Source of the DNA: Xiphophorus maculatus
Lineage: Eukaryota; Chordata; Actinopteri; Cyprinodontiformes; Poeciliidae
Direction of reading: 5' to 3'
Length of the DNA: 64,000 nt
Assembly (NCBI RefSeq): GCF_002775205.1
Contig: NC_036451.1
Span: forward strand, 19,538,351 to 19,602,350
Position 1 is the first letter of the stretch, and the number at the start of each line of letters is the position of its first letter. Positions 62,876 through 64,000 of this stretch are shown piece by piece. Both the position numbers and the translations under genes were made by a program. The notes beneath the pieces were generated by a model that saw nothing but the letters and a program-made list of their open reading frames with translations, was not told the DNA's origin and searched no databases.

Positions 62876-64000
62876 AGGCCTGTCACGATAGCAAATTTTG
62901 CTGAGCGATTAATTGTCTCAAAAAATTATTGCGATAAAAGATAATATTGTCTGAAGACCTTTTTACACTGATTTAATGGAAATGACGTAATAATGCATGT
63001 GATTTCCTGCCAAAGATAGATACACTTTATTTTCAAAAAAATATTTAACACTGGAGCTGATAAACAAAATAAACAAAACAACCAAAAACAAAATGGATTC
63101 TCAGTCTCCATTAACAAAAAATGTACTTGATAAAAACTAAACAACATAAAGTCAAAGTGGAAATAAATACTGCATTCAACCTAAAGACTGCAGATTATGA
63201 AGTCTGTATATTATGTTGCCCTTCAGTAATAATTAGATTTAAATAGAGAAAATGGGCACATTGACTACCTGATGCAATAGTTCACACTACATGACTTTTG
63301 CTCCTATTTTTCCCCTTACGACAATCTTAGAACGTTGGTCTTTCTAAGATTGTGTTGTGTGTTATGGTAGATCGTCGTTGCCGCTCCGATCCAAATCAGG
63401 GGTTTTCCCCACTGGGAGCTTTAACGCAGCATGTTGAATGTGACAGGTAGCCAATCAGAAAGCGTGTAGAAAGAATATAGAAATGACAAGAGGAGGAGTT
63501 GGAGCGAAATTGCTACCGCAGTTGATAAACCTGGTAACTTTTCAGCTGTTCTTCGTTAACGTGACGCAAATATGTTCTAATGATTTTCATTCAGTCAGGA
63601 CTTTACGCTGACACAAGCCACATGCATTGCAGGTAGATTGTAGTAAAGCATTGATTAATGTCTGGTTTTAAAATTAGTTCACTGGACTTGTAGCCATTAT
63701 TTTGTGCCCATTGTTGGACACCACACGGCAGGAACGAACCGATCGAACCGTTATACCTAGGATTTCTGTTGGCTAATGTGCGATCTGTCAGGTTTTGAAA
63801 ATGGGCCGACAATCGGCCGACAGCTCTAAGATCGTGTTGTGTACGCTGGGCTTTACACTAAGGAAATGAGGTGGTCAGTGGAGAGCACCGGAGTTGAGCC
63901 TTTTTTCATTCGGTGTCATCAACAGAAAGAGAAAAAGGACAGAAGAGACGATAATGCCGATAATTGAAATGACGTCGATAGTTTTAATTTATCCTACGAT
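62876..64000. mobile_element. Large non-autonomous DNA transposon in polrmt intron 4 (runs off the window)
   Basis: The left end reads AGGCCTGTCACGATAGC, then ttattgcgataaaagataat. The last bases of the window (ataattgaaatgacgtcgat and on to tatcctacgat) read, in reverse, as a similar CGATAA-rich terminal sequence, so the two ends form long imperfect inverted repeats with the right end just outside. Such GGCCTGTCACGATA-ended elements are common in fish. Between about 63275 and 63855 sits different, GC-richer DNA with repeated ctaagat(t/c)gtgttgtgt words, probably a second element nested in the first. No transposase frame was seen. The superfamily is uncertain (hAT-like is a guess). Confidence 0.55.

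Overview
The window is nuclear DNA of a ray-finned fish, probably a percomorph. It is AT-rich, has compact multi-exon genes with GT-AG introns, carries teleost-type Tc1, hAT and LINE relics, and is full of microsatellites. Only five protein-coding loci can be supported, and two of them run off the window edges. No prokaryotic feature, CRISPR array, tRNA or rRNA was seen.

Layout. (1) 1-12.4 kb, minus strand: a tandem cluster of granzyme / mast-cell-protease-like chymotrypsin-fold serine proteases. Gene A (111-1597) lacks its last exon because of the window edge. Gene B (3926-5051) and gene C (11211-12314) are complete. Between B and C lies a dead copy, called D here (about 7470-8250), and a small exon-4-like scrap lies near 2984-3025. 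All intact copies share five coding exons with intron phases 1, 2, 0, 0 and the His/Asp/Ser triad. (2) 12.4-25.5 kb: no gene seen. It holds a palindromic hAT-type MITE with an 8-bp target-site duplication, a solo-LTR-like element with a 5-bp duplication, and a Tc1 relic. (3) 25.5-50.4 kb, minus strand: a three-exon FGF7/10/22-subfamily gene, most likely fgf22, with a 22.8-kb first intron. (4) 50.4-59.3 kb: fgf22 upstream DNA with GT repeats, LINE relics and two adjacent trinucleotide microsatellites. (5) 59.3-64 kb, plus strand: the 5' part of polrmt (mitochondrial RNA polymerase), four exons seen, with the polymerase domain beyond the window.

The fgf22 and polrmt genes are divergent neighbours, as are FGF22 and POLRMT on human 19p13.3. 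That human region also carries leukocyte serine proteases (GZMM, PRSS57, AZU1, PRTN3, ELANE, CFD). The arrangement therefore looks like an old conserved block, and it favours fgf22 over fgf10 for the growth-factor gene. The three loci are not known to act in one pathway: secreted immune-type proteases, a secreted growth factor and a mitochondrial polymerase.

I found no unmistakably new biological system. The most interesting signals are the birth-and-death history of the protease cluster (a dead copy damaged by a fold-back event, duplicated 5' flank, and a segment shared by a 3' flank and an intron), a GC-AG intron in gene C, an unusual S1 pocket in the proteases, and a set of perfect short-loop inverted repeats scattered over the window.
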